From NCBI GenBank assembly GCA_016186235.1, contig JACPMD010000084.1:1-6875 (forward strand): 6,875 nucleotides of DNA, written 5' to 3'. Shown here piece after piece: positions 5,964 through 6,875 of the stretch. Position 1 is the first letter of the stretch. Each line of letters starts with the position of its first letter. Below the pieces are notes generated by a model. That model made no database searches. It was not told the DNA's origin and worked only from the letters and a program-made list of their open reading frames with translations. Both the position numbers and the translations under genes were made by a program. Source of the DNA: Candidatus Roizmanbacteria bacterium. GTDB lineage: Bacteria; Patescibacteriota; Microgenomatia; UBA1406; GWC2-37-13.

Positions 5964-6875
5964 TTATTCCTTTAGTCTATATATTTTCTTTGAGCTTCCT
6001 ATTACTTCTACTAATCGGTAATCAGTGAGCGCCTCCTCGAATCCTTTCATCGATTGCAGGCGTCCATTCCAAGCAATAACCAATCGGGGCCGGTAACTAT
6101 CTAAAATCTGACCGAATTTTCCGCTACTTAAGTTTCCTGATCGGATACGAACAAAAGACATATCTACTAATTCTGGCGGCGGAAGACGGTTTGTATATGT
6201 ATTCAAAATCGCTTCATCGCTTACTATATGATCATCAGGTTTTGAGTTTGCCAAAATTATCTTAACACCTTTCTCTTGTTGTTCAATAAAGCTTTTGGCT
6301 AAAGGATTTGGAATTGCTATCTGATTTAGAAAAGCCATTCCAAAAAAAAGAGGAAAAACGATAAAGACAGTTTTCTTAGATTTAAAAATACGATACGTCT
6401 GACTGGACAAAAAAAGTGAAAAAGGAACTGTTAACTGAACCAAATGATGTGGAAAAAGGGGGCGATATAAAAACAAAAGAAATAATACGCTTGCTCCCCA
6501 CCAAAAAAGAATACTATTACTCTTTATGCCTATTGAAAATAAAATAATGGAGCCGATTACCACAGAAAACAGAATTAAATCGTTTCTAGGATAACCAAGT
6601 AGCGCAAATGGATTAAAAGGATGTGTCAAGAACGCTTGATTTCGTAGATCAATTACATCTGACCAGATCGGTTCAAATCCAAATGGTAAAACGAAAATGG
6701 CTGAGCCAACAAAAAAGACCAAGGTAAGAATTAACGCAAGACGTACTTTGTTTTTAACCCTCCAGAAGAGAATGGTTAAAGGAACAACGAGTGAAATATC
6801 TATCTTCGTCCAAAAACCAAAAAAAAAAAAAACGGCTCCCACTATAAACCAAAAAACATTCGCAGTATTCTTGTA
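5964..6875 (-). CDS. Polytopic membrane glycosyltransferase of the GT-C/GT39 (PMT_2, ArnT-like) type, C-terminal part, 5'-truncated
   Basis: The minus-strand frame is open from the right edge to the TAA at 5964-5966, giving 303 visible residues. A GTG at 6842 is not a credible start, since 11 sense codons continue upstream to the edge and it falls inside a membrane segment. About six hydrophobic segments are visible (around 6-37, 44-64, 99-116, 121-137, 141-157 and 159-176). LYRPLFPHHLVQL (136-148) matches the conserved loop-and-helix region of PMT_2 family enzymes. A soluble C-terminal domain (about 182-303) has IVSDEAILNTYTNRLPPPEL and VDMSFVRIRSG, a pattern I recognise from ArnT/PMT-like proteins of environmental bacteria. 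Such enzymes move a sugar from a polyprenyl-phosphate donor to lipid or protein outside the membrane. The catalytic acidic residues of the first loop are not in the window, so activity and acceptor cannot be judged. A 14-nt homopolymer lies in the first visible membrane segment. The gene is convergent with the PBP gene. Confidence 0.75.
   Translation of the reverse strand, partial: YKNTANVFWFIVGAVFFFFGFWTKIDISLVVPLTILFWRVKNKVRLALILTLVFFVGSAIFVLPFGFEPIWSDVIDLRNQAFLTHPFNPFALLGYPRNDLILFSVVIGSIILFSIGIKSNSILFWWGASVLFLLFLYRPLFPHHLVQLTVPFSLFLSSQTYRIFKSKKTVFIVFPLFFGMAFLNQIAIPNPLAKSFIEQQEKGVKIILANSKPDDHIVSDEAILNTYTNRLPPPELVDMSFVRIRSGNLSSGKFGQILDSYRPRLVIAWNGRLQSMKGFEEALTDYRLVEVIGSSKKIYRLKE
6819..6832 (-). 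repeat. Homopolymer of 14 A (14 T on the coding strand) inside the glycosyltransferase gene
   Basis: Fourteen consecutive A on the plus strand read as T on the coding strand and encode Val-Phe-Phe-Phe-Phe in a membrane helix. With exactly 14 bases the frame is intact on both sides. A tract this long is prone to replication or transcription slippage and to sequencing error; a one-base change would truncate the protein. Whether it varies in the population cannot be seen here. Confidence 0.9.

Noticed and set aside
5964..6842. A complete minus-strand gene starting at the GTG at 6842
   Set aside because: The frame stays open to the window edge and the GTG lies inside a hydrophobic membrane segment, so the gene is truncated by the window.
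1..6875. A CRISPR array, insertion sequence, tRNA or a new defence system
   Set aside because: No regularly spaced repeats, terminal inverted repeats with a transposase, or cloverleaf-like stretch were seen, and the genes are mostly recognised housekeeping or envelope families. The ATPase-DUF4143 gene alone does not make a case for a defence system.

Overview
The window suggests a small-genome, AT-rich bacterium (GC roughly 40 percent, judged by eye), most likely of the Candidate Phyla Radiation (Patescibacteria), with the Microgenomates group as best guess. The clues are a short methionyl-tRNA synthetase with an HIGF variant of the HIGH signature and a CxxC/CxxH zinc knuckle, a membrane-anchored protein with tandem W-K-T-Y...K-Y-P domains, an ATPase-DUF4143 protein, a class A penicillin-binding protein, and hardly any Shine-Dalgarno sequences. 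TGA ends two genes at sensible places, so the UGA-glycine code of Gracilibacteria/Absconditabacteria does not apply. The assignment is inference; no rRNA or tRNA gene is present to settle it.

Layout: (1) 1-968, plus strand, the 3' part of an AAA ATPase-DUF4143 gene that begins before the window. (2) 969-1059, a short intergenic region with two similar promoter-like arrays and repeated TTTTGAGA words. (3) 1060-2229, plus strand, a secreted or surface protein with an N-terminal membrane anchor and two related domains. (4) 2272-3699, plus strand, metG. (5) 3744-5960, plus strand, a bifunctional class A penicillin-binding protein. (6) 5964-6875, minus strand, the C-terminal part of a polytopic GT-C (GT39/ArnT-like) glycosyltransferase that continues past the right edge. 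There is no gene-free stretch over 300 bases, and I found no RNA gene, CRISPR array, insertion sequence or clear terminator.

Functionally this is mostly housekeeping and cell-envelope material: cell-wall synthesis (PBP), a surface protein, a lipid-linked-sugar glycosyltransferase, and translation (MetRS). The four plus-strand genes are codirectional with gaps of 42-91 bp, but each downstream gene has its own promoter-like extended -10 element just before the start codon. I read this as several short transcription units, probably with leaderless or nearly leaderless mRNAs, rather than one operon.

I see no convincing new multi-gene system. The items most worth checking are the leaderless promoter geometry, the repeated TTTTGAGA/duplicated promoter region before the surface-protein gene, the 14-nt homopolymer inside the glycosyltransferase gene, the paired extracytoplasmic cysteines, and the HIGF signature of MetRS.
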